A DNA stretch of 64,000 nt from Gammaproteobacteria bacterium (GCA_002746645.1 PDPU01000028.1:89906-153905), one strand, 5' to 3'; numbered from the stretch's first letter, positions 50,870 through 61,138 are shown. Translations and numbers: made by a program. The notes: generated by a model not told the origin, from the sequence alone.

Positions 50870-52034
50870 GGCTGTCAGTGGTCGATCCGTCGGAGCCGTT
50901 CCCTACCTCGCTCGGTGGCGTTTCGCCGGCCTTGTCCGCGGGCGCATCGGCAGCCGCCGCGGCAACGCCGCTGGTCGCATCGGCAGAATCCATGTCGTTG
51001 TCGCTTGCCGCCGCGTCCGCAGGTGCGGTGTTCGAGGCAGCCGTCGAGGCCGTGTTCGACTGCGCATCCTCGGCCGAGCCAGCGCCGGGCGCCGTATGCG
51101 TGTCTTGCGACCCGGGCGATGCAGCACGCGAGAGCTTGGCAAGAAGCCGTGCGAGTACGTCACGCATCTCCCGGCGATCGACGATCATGTCGATGGCGCC
51201 GTGCTCGAGCAGGAATTCGGCGCTCTGAAAGCCTTCGGGCAACTTCTCGCGCACCGTCTGCTCGATGACCCGGGGACCGGCAAAGCCGATGCGCGCACCG
51301 GGCTCCGCGACGATCACGTCTCCGAGCATGGCGAGCGATGCCGACACGCCACCCATGGTGGGGTCGGTAAGTACCGAGATGAAGGGCAGACGCCGCTCGG
51401 CAAGACGATTCAGCGCCACGCTGGTCTTGCCCATCTGCAACAGCGAGAACAGTGCCTCCTGCATGCGCGCGCCTCCGCTGGCGCTGAAGCAGACGAAGGG
51501 GCATTGTGCCTCGATGGCTCGATCACAGCCGCGCACGAAGCGTTCGCCGACGACCGAACCCATGGAACCTGCCATGAAGGTGAAATCGAACACGGCCACC
51601 ACCACGGGCAGGTTCTGCATGGTGCCTTCCATGACCACGAGCGCGTCCTTTTCGCCGGTTTCCTTCTGGGCAACCGCAAGACGATCGCGATAGCGGCGCG
51701 AATCCTTGAACCTGAGCATGTCGAGCGGCTCGACCTCGGCCCCGATTTCCGTGCCACTGCCGCTGTCGAGCAGCCAGTCCAGGCGCTTTCTCGCGGTGAT
51801 CTGCATGTGGTGACCACAGTTGATGCAGACGTCCTGGGCACGCTCGAGTTCGGCGTGATAAAGCACGTGGGAACAGCAGTCACACTTGACCCAGAGACCT
51901 TCGGGCACCGTGCCCTTGTCTTCGCGGCGCGTACCGATCCGTGCAGGAATCAGACGTTCGAACCAGCTCATGCCACGGCTGAAGCCGGCAAAGCGCCCTT
52001 CTCCCGATCGATCCGGATTGTCGTCGTTGCTCAC
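50850..52034 (-). CDS. accD: Acetyl-CoA carboxylase carboxyltransferase subunit beta
   Basis: Beta subunit of the carboxyltransferase of acetyl-CoA carboxylase, first step of fatty acid synthesis. A zinc ribbon (C51, C54, C70, C73) leads into the crotonase-fold domain ([55 protein letters not shown]). Length 394 aa from a GTG start; the family start would be at [12 protein letters not shown] (51971), giving about 373 aa. The last 90 or so residues are an Ala/Asp/Ser-rich low-complexity tail beyond the usual end, overlapping folC. Confidence 0.94.
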   Translation of the reverse strand: MSNDDNPDRSGEGRFAGFSRGMSWFERLIPARIGTRREDKGTVPEGLWVKCDCCSHVLYHAELERAQDVCINCGHHMQITARKRLDWLLDSGSGTEIGAEVEPLDMLRFKDSRRYRDRLAVAQKETGEKDALVVMEGTMQNLPVVVAVFDFTFMAGSMGSVVGERFVRGCDRAIEAQCPFVCFSASGGARMQEALFSLLQMGKTSVALNRLAERRLPFISVLTDPTMGGVSASLAMLGDVIVAEPGARIGFAGPRVIEQTVREKLPEGFQSAEFLLEHGAIDMIVDRREMRDVLARLLAKLSRAASPGSQDTHTAPGAGSAEDAQSNTASTAASNTAPADAAASDNDMDSADATSGVAAAAADAPADKAGETPPSEVGNGSDGSTTDSHGRRND

Positions 52035-52076
52035 TTGCCCTCGCTGTTTCGGGAGCTTTTGCAGCCCGTCAGTATC

Positions 52077-52715
52077 TCACGAACAGCGGGTGGAATCAGC
52101 CGATCGAACCGCATCGAAAAACGCGCCGAGCTTTCGCCTGCATTTCACCCCCGGTGACGTCTCGACGCCACTGCTGACATCCACGGCATGGGGGGCGATG
52201 TCGGCGATGGCCTTGCCGACGTTGCCGGCATGCAGACCACCGGCGAGGATCATGTATCGGGGTCGCACCACGGGCATTCCTGACCAGTCGAACACCTGTC
52301 CGGTACCGCCGAGTTCCCCGGGTTCGTGACTGTCGAGCAGAAAGGCCGAGGCACCCGCGTAAGCCGCGATTTCGTCACTGTCCGGCCAGCCCGATCTGCC
52401 ACCCAGGGCCTTGATGTAGGGAACACCGAAGGACTCGCAGAAGGCCGCCGTCTCGCGCCCGTGAAACTGCGGCAAAAGACCTGGCAGACGATCGAGCGCT
52501 GCGGCCACGTGCGCAGCCTCGGCGTCCAGAAACAGTCCCACCCGCTGCACCATCGGGCCGAGTTCGCGGGAGATTTCCGCTGCCGTGCTCGGCGCCACAT
52601 GGCGCTTGCTGCGCGGCACGAACACGAAGCCGATGGCGTCGGCACCAAGTGTTTCGGCCAGTTCGGCATCTTCACGGCGGGTGATGCCACAGATCTTGAC
52701 ACGGGTTCGCTTCAT
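52077..52715 (-). CDS. trpF: Phosphoribosylanthranilate isomerase
   Basis: Amadori rearrangement in tryptophan synthesis. It is 212 aa from ATG 52715, a TIM barrel. The catalytic Cys is C9 in VKICGIT, with the phosphate-binding ILAGGLHAGNV and the VDVSSGVETSPGVK block holding the catalytic Asp. It is between truA and accD, the order shared by Pseudomonas and many gammaproteobacteria. trpA and trpB, which often follow trpF, are not here. Confidence 0.95.
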   Translation of the reverse strand: MKRTRVKICGITRREDAELAETLGADAIGFVFVPRSKRHVAPSTAAEISRELGPMVQRVGLFLDAEAAHVAAALDRLPGLLPQFHGRETAAFCESFGVPYIKALGGRSGWPDSDEIAAYAGASAFLLDSHEPGELGGTGQVFDWSGMPVVRPRYMILAGGLHAGNVGKAIADIAPHAVDVSSGVETSPGVKCRRKLGAFFDAVRSADSTRCS

Positions 52716-52764
52716 GGACTCACGATACCAGAGCAAACGGCCAGGTCAGCGGTGCTCAGGGCCG

Positions 52765-53559
52765 TCACGGCCGCCAGTGGGAGGTGCGCAGGGCTTCGAA
52801 ATCGGGCACGCCGAAGCATTCGGGATAGGTCGGCTGCAGAAAGCACAGGCCATCAGGGGCAGCCGTTGCTCCGGCCAGGCGTCTGTCGCGCGCCGTGAGG
52901 ATGTCGCCGATCCAGCCGATCGGCTGCTCGCCGCGCCCGACCTTGAGAAGACTGCCGACGATGATGCGCACCATGTTGTGCAGAAAGCCGTTGGCAGTGA
53001 CTTCCAGCATGACGCGATCGAGATCGCGTCGCACCGCGATGGCCATGATCGCCCGCCGTGCGTGATGCGCCTGACATTCGGCCGATCGAAAGCTGGAGAA
53101 ATCGTGTTCACCGAGCAGTTGCTGCGCCGCCGTGTGCATCGCCGCGACGTCGAGCGGGTGGCGCTCCCAGGCCAGCAGCGAGTGCTCACGCCCGGGGCGT
53201 GTGGCCCGATTGAGCAGCGTGTAGCGATAACTTCTCGCGGTGGCCGAATGACGGGCGTCGAAATCATCGGACACGGCACTGGCCCAGTGAACCGCAACGC
53301 GCTTGTCGAGATTGCTGTTGACGCCGAAGGTCCAGGCCGTCAGTGGCCGCTCGCTGGTGGTGTCGAAATGCACCACCTGAGCCTGCGCGTGCACCCCCGT
53401 GTCGGTACGGCCCGCACAGTGCACGACGATGGGTTCGTCGGCAACGGTGGCGAGTGCCTGTTCGAGTTCGGCCTGTACGGAATGACAATGCGGCTGGCGT
53501 TGCCAGCCGCAGAATCCGCCACCGTGGTATTCCACGGCGAGTGCGTAACGACGAATCAC
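52765..53559 (-). CDS. truA: tRNA pseudouridine(38-40) synthase
   Basis: Makes pseudouridine at positions 38-40 of tRNA anticodon arms. It is 264 aa from a GTG start. The catalytic Asp is D53 in CAGRTDTGVHAQAQVVHF, with FDARHSATARSYRYTLLN, the KRVAVHW region and the C-terminal FLHNMVRIIVGSLLKVGRG. Between fimV and trpF as in Pseudomonas. Confidence 0.95.
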   Translation of the reverse strand: MIRRYALAVEYHGGGFCGWQRQPHCHSVQAELEQALATVADEPIVVHCAGRTDTGVHAQAQVVHFDTTSERPLTAWTFGVNSNLDKRVAVHWASAVSDDFDARHSATARSYRYTLLNRATRPGREHSLLAWERHPLDVAAMHTAAQQLLGEHDFSSFRSAECQAHHARRAIMAIAVRRDLDRVMLEVTANGFLHNMVRIIVGSLLKVGRGEQPIGWIGDILTARDRRLAGATAAPDGLCFLQPTYPECFGVPDFEALRTSHWRP

Positions 53560-53611
53560 GAGCGTCGTCGCAACCCGCCCGGCAGGTAACCGCCGGGCCG
53601 GGTCATCGACA

Positions 53612-56600
53612 TCAGGAAATCTTGCGCATCAGGTCTTCGGCGGCAGAGACCTGCTCCGGCGTACCGTCTCGCATGACCTGATCGAGCGCGTTGCTGGCCA
53701 GTTCCTTGTCGCCCATGTCGATGTAGGCACGTGCCATGTCCATGATCGAATCGACCTGATCACCACTGCCGTTGCGGGCCTGATCTTCGAGACTCGAGGG
53801 ATCGAACGGGACATCGGTGCTGCCGGAGAGGAAATCGGTGCTGTCAAGATCGAGTTCTTTCGAGATCTGGTCGAAATCGAGCGTCAGATCATCGGTCAGC
53901 GCTGCCACTTCACCATCGACGAGCGTGGCATCGGCATCGAGAAGTTCTTCGTCGAGGGTGGCATCGGCCATGTCGAGCGCGGCGTCGTCCACCGAAGGCA
54001 TGTCGGCTTCGGAGAAGTTTTCGATGTCGTCGAAGCTCGGGAACTCGATGACGCCGTCATCGGCCGAGGTGCTGTCCAGCACCTCGGCAGCATCGATCGA
54101 CGCATCGACATCATCGGCCGATGCAAGTACATCCTCACCTTTGGGAAGACCTGCACCAGCCTCGCCGGCACCGGTGAGTTCGTCCGCGAGTTCGGAGAAG
54201 TCGCCGGTGGCTTCGAGATCGGTCTCGTCGAAGACGAAGGCCGGGTCGAAGCTCTGATCGAGCAGACTTTCGGCGTCCATCTCGTCGATGGTGTCATCTG
54301 CCTTGCCGGCAAGACCCGCGGCAGCGGCGCCAGCAGCGGCGACACCGCCAGCGGCAAGCCCACTGACGACATCGGCACCCTGGCTGCGGTCTTCACTGCC
54401 GTCATCACTACCGGGGGCAAGCGTTTCGTCATCGAATTCGATGTTGTCGAAGGCCACGGTGTCATCGCCCTCGCCGAAGCTGCGGCTGACACTGCCGGGT
54501 TCGTTGTTGCCATCGTCAATCGACGAGAACTCGTCATCACTGAGTGCTTCACCACCCGCGTGGCGGCCGTGCATCGAGGCCAGTTCTTCAGGCTCGACCG
54601 CAAACAGCGGCTCGTCCGGGAGAAGTTCCTGCCCCTGAGCGACGATCGACGCCCAGTGCGGGCTGTCTTCGCCACCGAAACGTGTGTGGAAGTCGCGTGC
54701 GGCTTCGCCGTACGCTTCGGCGTTGCCTTGATGGTGATAGGTTTCCAGCAGCTTGGCGCGATAGTCGGCGTTCGCGGGGTCGTTGGCGATGGCCTTCTCG
54801 AGCAGTTCCTCGGCCTGACCGTGCAGCCCGTAGGCGAGGTAGACCTCGACCTCGGAGAGGGTTTCGTCGGGATCGGCAACGCCGTCCGCGCTTTCCTGTT
54901 GCTGATTCAGCGTGGCCGAGACATCGGAAAGATCCAGCGAGGAGCCGGTTGCCGACGCATCGTGATCGGCACCCTGCTCATCATCGGCACCGGCCAGGCC
55001 GGCAGCAACGGCAGCGCCGGTAGCGGCTGCGGCCGCAGCAGAACCTGCAGCACTGCCGTCCGCTTCGGCAGCCGTCTTGCCGTCGAGTTCCGATTGCAGT
55101 TCTTCCGCTTCGTTTTCGTCGATGAATTCGGCTTCTCTTTCGTCGATATCGAGCAGCGACTTTTCCTTCCTGCGTCGGAACAGCAGGAGGCCAAGCGTAC
55201 CGAGCACACCGGCACCTGCAACACCGGCCAGACCGAGCTTCCTCGGATCGTCGAGCAGGTTCTGAACCCAGGACTTCGACGCCGTATCGGTGTCGAGCGC
55301 GGGGGCAGACTCGTCGACGGCCGCTTCATCCGACGCACCGTCACCATCAAGCAGTTCCACCTGTTCGAGTTCCTGACCGGCATCACTCAGGGCGTTGCGT
55401 GTACTGTCAGTGGCCGAATCCTCACCTTTGCCGGCAGCATCCGCTGCCGTTGCGTCAGCGGCTTCGTCACCGAGGCTTTCGGCGTCAGCCTTCGCATCTG
55501 CTGCGGCACCTTCGGCCTCGGCCTTGTCACCATCCGCAGCTGCGTCGTCACCAACCTCGCCACTGACGGCGTCAGCTTCGGCATTCGCCGCTTCGCGTGC
55601 ATCGGCCAACTGTGCTTCGAGCCGCGCAACCTCGTTCTGGCGGAGATTCACCAGCGTATCGAGATTGTTGCTCATGTTACCGAGTTCGCTGGCCTGATCT
55701 TCGAGATCGCCGCTTTCGAGTCGCGCCGAGGCAAGCTCTTCGCGGGCCAGTTGCAGATCCTTGCTGATTTCACCGAGACGCCCGGATTCATCGCCGGTTT
55801 CGTCGCTGGTGGCGCTCGACGCGCTGTTGGCGGTGCTGTCGTCGGCAACGATGCGAAGCTCGTTGCGATCGCTGACTTCGTCGCGTGCCTCGTCCAGAAT
55901 CGAACGTGCTTCGTCCGACAGTTCCTTCTTGTCATCGGCAGCCTTGTCGGCACCGTCGGCGGGTTTGTCTTTGCCATCGGCATCGGCCGAGGCTGATTCG
56001 TCGCTGCTGTTGGCAGCGAGACGAGTGCCGGAAGCGCCACGAAGATTGTCACGGTATTCCTGCCAGAGCTGGTTCTGCTGGCCGATTTCGGCGACGGCTT
56101 CGGCCTGCGTCAGTCGTTGCGCTTCACTCGCCGGCGGCACGCGCAGAATCGCACCCGCCTTGACGAGATTGATGTTGCCGTTGATGAACGACGATTCATT
56201 GGCGGCAAGGAGCGCCAGCATCATCTGTTGCACGCTGGTGCCCTCGGCAGCGGTACGACTGGCGATGCCGTACAGCGTATCGCCACGACCGACGGTGACT
56301 TCGGCGGGGACGCCGGCATCGGCCATCTTGTCGTCGTCGGCAAGCGTGTCGAGCGACACTTCCTCGGATCCAGCCGCGGATGCATCAACCGGAGCTTCGA
56401 CAATGACGAAGTCGTCACTGACCTCTTCCGGGCCACCCATCAACTCGACCTCGAGGTCGTAGTCGGCCGAACTCGTTTCGGCAAACTGCTCGGCTGCAGA
56501 GGTGTTCGGCGCCTCGAGATCGCTCAGCGATACCGCTTCGCCATCGGCGCCAGGCCTGCCGTCCTCAACAAGCAGGCTGTCGAGCGCGACCGCTTCACTG

Positions 56601-57169
56601 GCCGTGGTGCTTTCGTCGATGACCTCGTCGGTCTTGCCGATCATCTCGACCTCGAAACCGTCCTCGACAGCGTTGTCCGTGTCGCGCTCGATGGGCGTCG
56701 GCGCAACCAGCGAGGAGTTGTCCTTGTCGATGCGTGCCGCCTGTTCGTTGCCACTGCGGGCATCGGTTTCGGCCGACATGAACACCGGCGGATCGAGCAG
56801 CACGGTGTATTCACGCACCATGCGACCGTTGGGCCAGTCGACCTCGATCAGAAAATTCAGGAAGGGCTCGACCACCGGCTTGCGGCTGGTGACGCGGATG
56901 ACCGGGCGACCCCCGACTTCCTCGACCTTGAAACGAAGATCGTTCAGCGCCTGCGAGCGCTCGATGCCGGCCCGGTTGAAGGCTTCTTCCGAAGCCAGGG
57001 TCACGATCATCGAGTCCGCTTCACCCGGTTTCACCGAGCTCAGTCGGATCTCCGCGTCCATGGGCTGATTGAGAGCCGAGCGCATCTGGATTTCTCCAAG
57101 CCCGAGCCCGAAGGCCCCGCCCGAAGCGAGTGCCAGACTGACTGCTGCCGCCGTTGCAAGTTTTCGCAC
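53612..57169 (-). CDS. fimV: FimV-type pilus and polarity hub protein
   Basis: Inner-membrane hub of polar type IV pilus and motility systems. The start is GTG 57169 rather than the upstream TTG: AGGA lies 8 nt before the GTG. The signal peptide MRKLATAAAVSLALASGG leads to the FimV N-terminal beta domain (LGEIQMRSALNQPMDAEI, PVVEPFLNFLIEVDWPNG). A LysM peptidoglycan-binding domain lies at about 290-345 (VTVGRGDTLYGIASR). After a very long acidic/Ala region come one membrane helix (about 650) and the C-terminal TPR-like cap (AYIDMGDKELASNALDQVM). It is 1185 aa, longer than in Pseudomonas (about 920). Confidence 0.92.
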   Translation of the reverse strand: MRKLATAAAVSLALASGGAFGLGLGEIQMRSALNQPMDAEIRLSSVKPGEADSMIVTLASEEAFNRAGIERSQALNDLRFKVEEVGGRPVIRVTSRKPVVEPFLNFLIEVDWPNGRMVREYTVLLDPPVFMSAETDARSGNEQAARIDKDNSSLVAPTPIERDTDNAVEDGFEVEMIGKTDEVIDESTTASEAVALDSLLVEDGRPGADGEAVSLSDLEAPNTSAAEQFAETSSADYDLEVELMGGPEEVSDDFVIVEAPVDASAAGSEEVSLDTLADDDKMADAGVPAEVTVGRGDTLYGIASRTAAEGTSVQQMMLALLAANESSFINGNINLVKAGAILRVPPASEAQRLTQAEAVAEIGQQNQLWQEYRDNLRGASGTRLAANSSDESASADADGKDKPADGADKAADDKKELSDEARSILDEARDEVSDRNELRIVADDSTANSASSATSDETGDESGRLGEISKDLQLAREELASARLESGDLEDQASELGNMSNNLDTLVNLRQNEVARLEAQLADAREAANAEADAVSGEVGDDAAADGDKAEAEGAAADAKADAESLGDEAADATAADAAGKGEDSATDSTRNALSDAGQELEQVELLDGDGASDEAAVDESAPALDTDTASKSWVQNLLDDPRKLGLAGVAGAGVLGTLGLLLFRRRKEKSLLDIDEREAEFIDENEAEELQSELDGKTAAEADGSAAGSAAAAAATGAAVAAGLAGADDEQGADHDASATGSSLDLSDVSATLNQQQESADGVADPDETLSEVEVYLAYGLHGQAEELLEKAIANDPANADYRAKLLETYHHQGNAEAYGEAARDFHTRFGGEDSPHWASIVAQGQELLPDEPLFAVEPEELASMHGRHAGGEALSDDEFSSIDDGNNEPGSVSRSFGEGDDTVAFDNIEFDDETLAPGSDDGSEDRSQGADVVSGLAAGGVAAAGAAAAGLAGKADDTIDEMDAESLLDQSFDPAFVFDETDLEATGDFSELADELTGAGEAGAGLPKGEDVLASADDVDASIDAAEVLDSTSADDGVIEFPSFDDIENFSEADMPSVDDAALDMADATLDEELLDADATLVDGEVAALTDDLTLDFDQISKELDLDSTDFLSGSTDVPFDPSSLEDQARNGSGDQVDSIMDMARAYIDMGDKELASNALDQVMRDGTPEQVSAAEDLMRKIS

Positions 57170-57299
57170 GTCCAAGGTCCTGCTTTACCGATCGACTTCG
57201 CGGCCGGAGGGTCCGATTCCCGATCCGCGTGTGACGATCTTGACTAAAATTCGCATGATATCAGGACAAGTGCCATGCAAGTGCCCTGCCAACATGCCG

Positions 57300-58322
57300 C
57301 TACAGGTAATCGTTTACCAGACATTCTGCAATCTGGATGCTGTTGAGTGCGGCGCCCTTTCTGACATTGTCCGATACGACCCAGAGATTCAAGCCGTTTT
57401 CGATGCTGATGTCATCTCGAATCCGACCGACGAAAACAGGGTCGGTACCCGCCGCCTCGGTCACGGCGGTAGGGTATCCACCGTCGCGCCGCTCATCCAT
57501 CACGACTACTCCTGGTGCATTGCCCAGCAATTCCCGGGCCTGATCGGCCGACAGGGAGTCGCGGGTTTCGATGTGCACGGCCTCGGAATGACCATAGAAC
57601 ACCGGTACACGAACGCAAGTGGGGTTCACGCGTATGCTCGCATCTTCCATGATCTTGTGGGTCTCCCAGACCATCTTCATCTCCTCCTTGGTGTAGCCAT
57701 TATCCTGGAACGTGTCAATGTGCGGCAAGGCATTGAAGGCAATCTGCTTCGGATAGACCGTCGTGTCGATGTCCTTGCCGTTGAGCAGACGTGCCGTCTG
57801 TGCGGCGAGTTCCTCGATCGCATCCTTGCCGGTGCCGGATACGGCCTGATAGGTACACACATTGATGCGCACGATGCCGGCCGCATCGTGCAGTGGCTTG
57901 AGAGCCACCAGCATCTGGATGGTGGAGCAGTTCGGATTGGCGATGATGTTGGTGTCACGGTAACGCGCGATGGCGTGAGCGTTGACTTCCGGCACGATCA
58001 ACGGCTTGTCGTCGTCGTAGCGAAACTGCGAGGTGTTGTCGATGACCACGCAGCCGGCAGCAGCAGCACGCGGCGCGTGTATGGCCGAGACGCTGGCTCC
58101 AGGCGAGAAGAGGCCGATGCGCACGGTCGAGAAATCGAAGCTGTCAAGATCTTCGACCACCAGTTGTCTGTCGCCGAAGGCCACACGTTTTCCTGCCGAA
58201 CGACTGCTGGCCAGTGCGTGAACCTTACCTGCCGGAAAGTTTCTTTCGGCAAGGATGTTCAGCATGGTTTCACCCACGGCACCGGTGGCGCCAACGACGG
58301 CGATATCGAATTTCCTGTTCAT
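57300..58322 (-). CDS. asd: Aspartate-semialdehyde dehydrogenase
   Basis: Reduces aspartyl phosphate to the semialdehyde, the branch point for lysine, methionine and threonine. It is 340 aa from ATG 58322; the open frame upstream is made of tandem repeats. It has the Rossmann GATGAVGETMLNIL, the catalytic C132 in NPNCSTIQ, ETRDSLSADQ and the FVGRIRDD strand. Between leuB and fimV exactly as in Pseudomonas. Confidence 0.95.
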   Translation of the reverse strand: MNRKFDIAVVGATGAVGETMLNILAERNFPAGKVHALASSRSAGKRVAFGDRQLVVEDLDSFDFSTVRIGLFSPGASVSAIHAPRAAAAGCVVIDNTSQFRYDDDKPLIVPEVNAHAIARYRDTNIIANPNCSTIQMLVALKPLHDAAGIVRINVCTYQAVSGTGKDAIEELAAQTARLLNGKDIDTTVYPKQIAFNALPHIDTFQDNGYTKEEMKMVWETHKIMEDASIRVNPTCVRVPVFYGHSEAVHIETRDSLSADQARELLGNAPGVVVMDERRDGGYPTAVTEAAGTDPVFVGRIRDDISIENGLNLWVVSDNVRKGAALNSIQIAECLVNDYL

Positions 58323-58356
58323 GGTCGGTTGCTCATGTCGGTAGTGTCTTCCTGTA

Positions 58357-58440
58357 TTCGGTCTGCGGTCTTCGGTTCGGTCTTCGGTTCGGTCTGCAGT
58401 CTGCGGTTCGGTCTGCTGTCTGCGGTTCGGTCTGCTGTCT
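58357..58440. repeat. Intergenic tandem repeat between leuB and asd
   Basis: Two perfect 19-bp copies of GCGGTTCGGTCTGCTGTCT at 58403-58421 and 58422-58440, preceded by two perfect 12-bp copies of TTCGGTTCGGTC at 58371-58394, all built from the same GGTCTGC/TTCGG words. They fill most of the leuB-asd gap (134 bp). Confidence 0.85.
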
Positions 58441-58456
58441 TCCGTCAACGGCGGAT

Positions 58457-59548
58457 TCAGGCAGCGGCCAGCGCTTCGAGCACCGCGTCACCCATTTCGC
58501 GCGTGCCACAGAGCGTTTCTCCCTCGGCACCCGTGGCAATGTCACGGCAGCGGTAACCACTTGCCACGACGTGCGCGATGGCGGTATCGATGGCATCAGC
58601 CGCGCTCGCCTCGGCAAGGCTGTAGCGAAGCAGCATCGACAGCGAGAGGATGGTGGCGAGCGGGTTGGCCACGCCCTGCCCGGCAATGTCGGGTGCCGAA
58701 CCATGCACCGGCTCGTAGACGCCCTTGCCCCGAGCGTCGAGCGAGGCCGAAGGCAGCATGCCGATCGAGCCCGTGAGCATCGCCGCGGCGTCGGAGAGGA
58801 TGTCCCCGAAGAGGTTGCCGGTCACGATCACGTCGAACTGAGCCGGCTGCCTGACGAGTTGCATGGCCGCGTTGTCGACATACATGTGACTGAGTTCGAC
58901 ATCCTTGTAGCTACCTGCCACGTCCATGACGATCTCTCGCCACAGCTCCGACACCTCCAGCACGTTGGCCTTGTCGACCGAACAGAGCCTGCCGCGACGC
59001 TGTCTTGCCACCTCGAAACCACGTTCGACGATGCGACGGATCTCGCTCTCACCGTACACCATGGTATTGAAAGCCACACGCTCGCCGCCCCGCTCTTCGA
59101 TGCCGCGCGGTTCGCCGAAGTAGATGCCACCCGTGAGTTCACGCAGGATCATGATGTCGAGCCCGGCCACGAGTTCGGACTTCAGCGTCGAAGCGGCGGC
59201 AAGTTCCGGATAGAGCACCGCCGGGCGCAGGTTGGCGAAAAGCCCGAGTTCCGAGCGCAGACGCAGCAGCCCCCTTTCCGGACGCCTGTCGCGCGGTGCG
59301 CTGTCGTAGTCAGGACCACCGATGGCACCGAGAAGTACCGCATCGGCCTTGCGACAGGCTTCGAGGGTAGCGTCCGGCAAGGGCTCGCCGCATTCATCGT
59401 AGGCCGCACCACCGAAGGCCCGGGTGTCGGTGTCGATGTTCAGCGAAAACCGCTCGTTAACGGCATCGAGCACGCGCGCGGCTTCGGCCACGATCTCGGG
59501 GCCGATGCCGTCGCCCGGCAGAATCACGATCTGTTGCTTGTCGCTCAT
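58457..59548 (-). CDS. leuB: 3-isopropylmalate dehydrogenase
   Basis: Oxidative decarboxylation in leucine synthesis. It is 363 aa. It has [17 protein letters not shown] at the N-terminus, [14 protein letters not shown] (substrate Arg and Tyr), [14 protein letters not shown] and the metal-binding [15 protein letters not shown], followed by [20 protein letters not shown]. It follows leuC and leuD on the same strand, but a glutathione transferase gene is inserted between leuD and leuB. Confidence 0.96.
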   Translation of the reverse strand: MSDKQQIVILPGDGIGPEIVAEAARVLDAVNERFSLNIDTDTRAFGGAAYDECGEPLPDATLEACRKADAVLLGAIGGPDYDSAPRDRRPERGLLRLRSELGLFANLRPAVLYPELAAASTLKSELVAGLDIMILRELTGGIYFGEPRGIEERGGERVAFNTMVYGESEIRRIVERGFEVARQRRGRLCSVDKANVLEVSELWREIVMDVAGSYKDVELSHMYVDNAAMQLVRQPAQFDVIVTGNLFGDILSDAAAMLTGSIGMLPSASLDARGKGVYEPVHGSAPDIAGQGVANPLATILSLSMLLRYSLAEASAADAIDTAIAHVVASGYRCRDIATGAEGETLCGTREMGDAVLEALAAA

Positions 59549-59645
59549 GATGAATCAGGTCTCGAAAGGAAAGGTTCGGGGAATGTCGTTGCCGTTAGCG
59601 CCTTGCGCAGACGAGGCTCGGGATGACGCGGATGCCGGGAACTGC

Positions 59646-60389
59646 TCAGGTGGCGGAAACATCGGTGTCGAGCAGCCTGGTATCAGGTACGTCGGTATCG
59701 CGCACGTCGGCGTCAGGCACGTCGGCATCGGCCACCTCGGCTGCGGCAATGACGGTGGTTTCGGCCTCGGCGAGGGCGCACCAGCGGCGCATCGGCACGT
59801 CGTCGAGCACCCGCGCCTGATAGCGCCGAGCCCGTGTCGGCAAGGCGATGCCGTAGCTTCGGAAACGCAGCATCACGGGCGCGTACATGGCATCCGCGAC
59901 ACTGTAGTCGCCGAACAGCCATGGGGCACTGACGGCATCGGCGCCACGCCGCTCGCTCTCGGCGAGGGCGTTCTCGATGATCTGCACCACACGGTCGATG
60001 TCGATGCGGGTGTCGAGATCGGGTCTGAAACCGGTCATTCGCCGACGGATGTTCATCGGCATCGTCTCGCGCAACGCATGAAAACCGGCGTGCATCTCGG
60101 CACTGATGGCGCGCGCCGTGGCGCGTTCGGCCGTGTCTTCCGGCCACAGCGGTATCGTCGACTTGTCGGCGATGTACTCGCAGATCGCCAGCGAATCCCA
60201 GAGTACCAGCGGTCCGTCGTGCAGCACCGGCACCTTGCCGCTTGGCGACCATTGCTTCAGTAGCGCGTCGCCCTCGGGCGTGAACAAGGGAATCTCCACC
60301 TCCTCCAAGGGGAGACCGGCATGCTCAATGAGCAGCCAGGGACGCAGTGACCACGAGGAATAGTTGCGATTGCCGATGACGAGCTTCAT
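59646..60389 (-). CDS. Glutathione S-transferase-family protein bracketed by minisatellites
   Basis: A 247-aa GST with the N-terminal thioredoxin-like domain (KLVIGNRNYSSWSLRPWLL, then GKVPVLHDGPLVLWDSLAICEYI, with the cis-Pro of the glutathione site) and an all-helical C-terminal domain (PWLFGDYSVADAMYAPVML). The Ser of SSWS is the probable catalytic residue. A 15-bp repeat array lies just upstream of the ATG, and another 15-bp array encodes the last 20-plus residues (DADVPDADVRDTDV). It interrupts the leuCD-leuB series, so it is probably an insertion relative to the ancestral operon. Confidence 0.88.
   Translation of the reverse strand: MKLVIGNRNYSSWSLRPWLLIEHAGLPLEEVEIPLFTPEGDALLKQWSPSGKVPVLHDGPLVLWDSLAICEYIADKSTIPLWPEDTAERATARAISAEMHAGFHALRETMPMNIRRRMTGFRPDLDTRIDIDRVVQIIENALAESERRGADAVSAPWLFGDYSVADAMYAPVMLRFRSYGIALPTRARRYQARVLDDVPMRRWCALAEAETTVIAAAEVADADVPDADVRDTDVPDTRLLDTDVSAT
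59680..59739. repeat. Four 15-bp repeats coding the GST C-terminus
   Basis: Units at 59680, 59695, 59710 and 59725 share a CACGTCGG-type core and differ by a few bases. On the coding strand they give repeated DADVPDTDV-like pentads. A period of 15 keeps the frame. Confidence 0.8.
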
Positions 60390-60449
60390 GCGTTTCGATC
60401 CCGGCGCGTTCGATTCCGGTGCATTCGATTCCGGCGCGTTCGATCCAGG
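60390..60449. repeat. Four 15-bp repeats upstream of the GST start
   Basis: Units GCGTTCGATTCCGG with variants at 60390, 60405, 60420 and 60435, in tandem, directly abutting the gst ATG on its 5' side. The frame is open through them (SNAPESNAPESNAP), so an alternative longer product is possible. Confidence 0.85.
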
Positions 60450-60480
60450 CACGGCAATCCGGGTGTCAGTCGCATTGCCT

Positions 60481-61125
60481 TCACGGGGTGTCGAACAACC
60501 ACGGCGCTTCGGCCCGGCGTTTCGCTTCGTAGTCGCTCACGCGATTGCGCTTCTGCAGCGTGAGTTCGATGTCGTCATAACCGTTGACGAGGCAGTACTT
60601 GCGGAATTCGTCGACCTCGAAATCGAACTGCTCGCCCGAGGGCAAGGTGACGGTCTGCGAGGGTAGATCGATGGCCAGACGAAAGCCGGGTTCCGCCTCG
60701 CAGGCGGCCGCGATCTGCTCGACGATGGCCTTGTCGAGCCGGATCGGCAACAGCCCGCTCTTGAAGGAATTGTTGTGAAAGATATCGGCGAAGGACGGTG
60801 CGATGACCGAGCGGATACCGTAGTCGTCAAGCGCCCAGACGGCGTGCTCGCGCGAGGAGCCACAACCGAAGTTCTCGCCGGCGATGAGCACCTCGGCGCC
60901 GGCATAGCGTGGCTCGTTCAGGACGAAATCGGCACGTGGCCGGCGTTCGGCAGGGTCCTGACCGGGGTAGCCCTGGTCTTCATAGCGCCATTCGTCGAAG
61001 AGGTTGACACCGAAACCCGAGCGCCGAATCGACTTCAGGAACTGCTTCGGAATGATGGCATCGGTATCGATGTTGGCGCGCATCAGTGGCACGGCCAGGC
61101 CGTTCAGTTGCGTGAATTCCTTCAT
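60481..61125 (-). CDS. leuD: 3-isopropylmalate dehydratase small subunit
   Basis: Small subunit of the isomerase that converts 2- to 3-isopropylmalate, partner of LeuC. It is 214 aa from ATG 61125, which has an excellent ribosome site (AAGGAG 8 nt upstream). It has the swivelling-domain signature [12 protein letters not shown], the [13 protein letters not shown] phosphate-binding loop, and [20 protein letters not shown]. It starts 13 bp after the leuC stop. Confidence 0.96.
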   Translation of the reverse strand: MKEFTQLNGLAVPLMRANIDTDAIIPKQFLKSIRRSGFGVNLFDEWRYEDQGYPGQDPAERRPRADFVLNEPRYAGAEVLIAGENFGCGSSREHAVWALDDYGIRSVIAPSFADIFHNNSFKSGLLPIRLDKAIVEQIAAACEAEPGFRLAIDLPSQTVTLPSGEQFDFEVDEFRKYCLVNGYDDIELTLQKRNRVSDYEAKRRAEAPWLFDTP

Positions 61126-61138
61126 GCGGTTTTCTCCT

